Below, in pieces: positions 24,449-24,449 of a stretch of DNA of 24,449 bases (position 1 is its first letter; every line of letters begins with the position of its first letter). The DNA comes from Anaerorhabdus sp036637135 (GTDB taxonomy: Bacteria; Bacillota_I; Bacilli_A; Erysipelotrichales; Erysipelotrichaceae). The notes under the pieces are model-generated. The model was not told the origin of the DNA, ran no database searches, and saw only the letters and a list, made by a program, of their open reading frames with translations. Where the stretch lies: positions 1-24,449 of the forward strand of contig NZ_JAVWNC010000030.1 of NCBI RefSeq assembly GCF_036637135.1, written 5' to 3'. The position numbers were made by a program, and so were the translations under genes.

Positions 24449-24449
24449 T

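Overview
The window is AT-rich, densely coded bacterial DNA with strong GGAGG-type ribosome binding sites, frequent ATGA-type overlaps and intrinsic terminators. The gene set points to a low-GC Bacillota: PRD/PTS regulation, a LytTR response regulator, paired short chromate transporters, a UvrA paralog and a multidomain surface protein with DUF6273-like and MBG-like modules. Erysipelotrichia or a neighbouring gut/oral lineage is my best guess, but no marker gene fixes the taxon. I see no rRNA, tRNA, CRISPR array, insertion sequence or phage gene, and no gene-free stretch longer than 300 bases.

Layout. (1) 2-2890: 3' part of a large surface protein with a cysteine-rich, membrane-spanning C-terminus, closed by a bidirectional terminator. 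(2) 2934-3662, minus: an orphan LytTR response regulator. (3) 3841-6108: a UvrA-like double ATPase that lacks the UvrB-binding domain, driven by a promoter with the 19-bp spacer and inverted repeat typical of MerR-family control. (4) 6333-8774: GNAT acetyltransferase, M42 metallopeptidase and AEC-family carrier, almost without gaps. (5) 9000-16336: an eight-gene sugar operon consisting of a PRD activator, Gat-type PTS EIIA, EIIB and EIIC, class II aldolase, DhaK, DhaL and a Cof-type HAD phosphatase. (6) 16349-18262, minus: a LysR regulator followed by a VanT-like membrane acyltransferase. (7) 18379-20374: a CPA2 (Kef-like) cation/proton antiporter and YaaA. (8) 20361-21487, minus: two half-size chromate transporters; a divergent LysR gene follows at 21590. 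(9) 22568-23788: threonine ammonia-lyase with an ACT domain. (10) 23789-24448, minus: a HAD hydrolase whose 5' end lies outside the window.

The most coherent system is the operon at 9000-16336. The PTS would import and phosphorylate an unknown ketose or polyol. The aldolase would split a phosphorylated product, and DhaK/DhaL would phosphorylate free dihydroxyacetone or a similar short ketose. No isomerase, dehydrogenase or DhaM lies in the cluster, so the substrate cannot be read from the sequence. A 13-bp GAAA-capped hairpin between dhaK and dhaL, and a hairpin/palindrome leader before the regulator, suggest RNA-level or operator control. The second most interesting locus is the MerR-type promoter in front of the UvrA paralog, which suggests a drug-responsive protection function with its regulator elsewhere.
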